Shown here: positions 6,770-6,822 of the stretch, piece after piece
Numbering within the stretch: the stretch's first letter is position 1
Layout: every line of letters starts with the position of its first letter
DNA from: Campylobacterota bacterium
GTDB lineage: Bacteria; Campylobacterota; Campylobacteria; Campylobacterales; Sulfurovaceae
Direction of reading: 5' to 3'
NCBI GenBank assembly: GCA_022600655.1
Contig: JAHZJZ010000069.1
Coordinates: 1-6,822 of the forward strand
Length of the DNA: 6,822 bases
Translations under genes and position numbers: made by a program
The notes under the pieces: model-generated
Told to the model about the DNA's origin: nothing
The model's input: only the letters and a program-made list of their open reading frames with translations
Databases searched by the model: none

Positions 6770-6822
6770 CTATTCGCCAGCACCACACCCGTCACACCGC
6801 CAATGGTGAACAGCACAATAAA
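6770..6822 (-). pseudogene. Fragment of cytochrome c oxidase subunit I (aa3-type), broken at junction
   Basis: Read from the right edge, the minus strand gives FIVLFTIGGVTGVVLANS. This is the conserved transmembrane segment of haem-copper oxidase subunit I that comes shortly before the HDTYYVVAHFHYV stretch in alphaproteobacterial and mitochondrial proteins. After Asn-Ser the similarity stops and the frame continues through the OmpA signal-peptide DNA to a TGA at 6726-6724. The 51 bases at 6772-6822 are about 53% GC and use CTG, GTG, GCG and ACG, unlike the AT-rich neighbours. It is either the end of a real rearrangement or, more simply, a chimeric contig or clone end. The identification is by recall of the family motif; 18 residues is short but the match is distinctive. 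Confidence 0.7.

Overview
The window is AT-rich and holds one compact block of minus-strand genes for the cell envelope of a Gram-negative bacterium. Transcription runs from high to low coordinates. The style (AT-rich, OmpA protein with a thrombospondin type 3 linker, short spacers, lipoprotein signal peptides) would fit a Campylobacterota (epsilonproteobacterial) genome of the Sulfurimonas/Sulfurovum sort. This is a guess from style; no taxonomic marker is present, and Bacteroidota-like hosts are not excluded.

Layout in order of transcription. (1) 6822-6770: about 50 bases that do not belong with the rest. They encode a piece of haem-copper cytochrome c oxidase subunit I, in GC-richer codons, broken off abruptly. 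(2) 6769-5711: an OmpA-family outer-membrane protein whose start codon is lost at that break but whose signal peptide is still readable. (3) 5703-3850: a 616/617-residue lipoprotein with nine calcium-binding TSP3-type repeats at a 22-23 residue period and a globular C-terminal domain. (4) 3809-1: a giant, extremely Asp-rich lipoprotein of at least 1269 residues. It contains about 960 residues of nested calcium-loop repeats, followed by a second copy of the same C-terminal domain. It runs off the left edge about 36 codons before its expected end. It has no stop codon inside the window, so a search for closed ORFs misses it although it fills more than half of the window.

The genes are tightly spaced (7 and 40 bases, no terminator between them) and look like one operon. 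The inferred picture is an OmpA-like protein tying the outer membrane to peptidoglycan, plus two lipid-anchored, Ca2+-stiffened stalks of different length. Each stalk ends in the same head domain, which distantly resembles the SUMF1/formylglycine-generating-enzyme (C-type-lectin-like) fold but lacks the catalytic cysteines. The function of the head is unknown. The most unusual points are the paired stalk proteins with a shared head, the nested 86/25-residue repeats, and the cytochrome oxidase junction at the right edge, which is most simply an assembly or cloning chimera.
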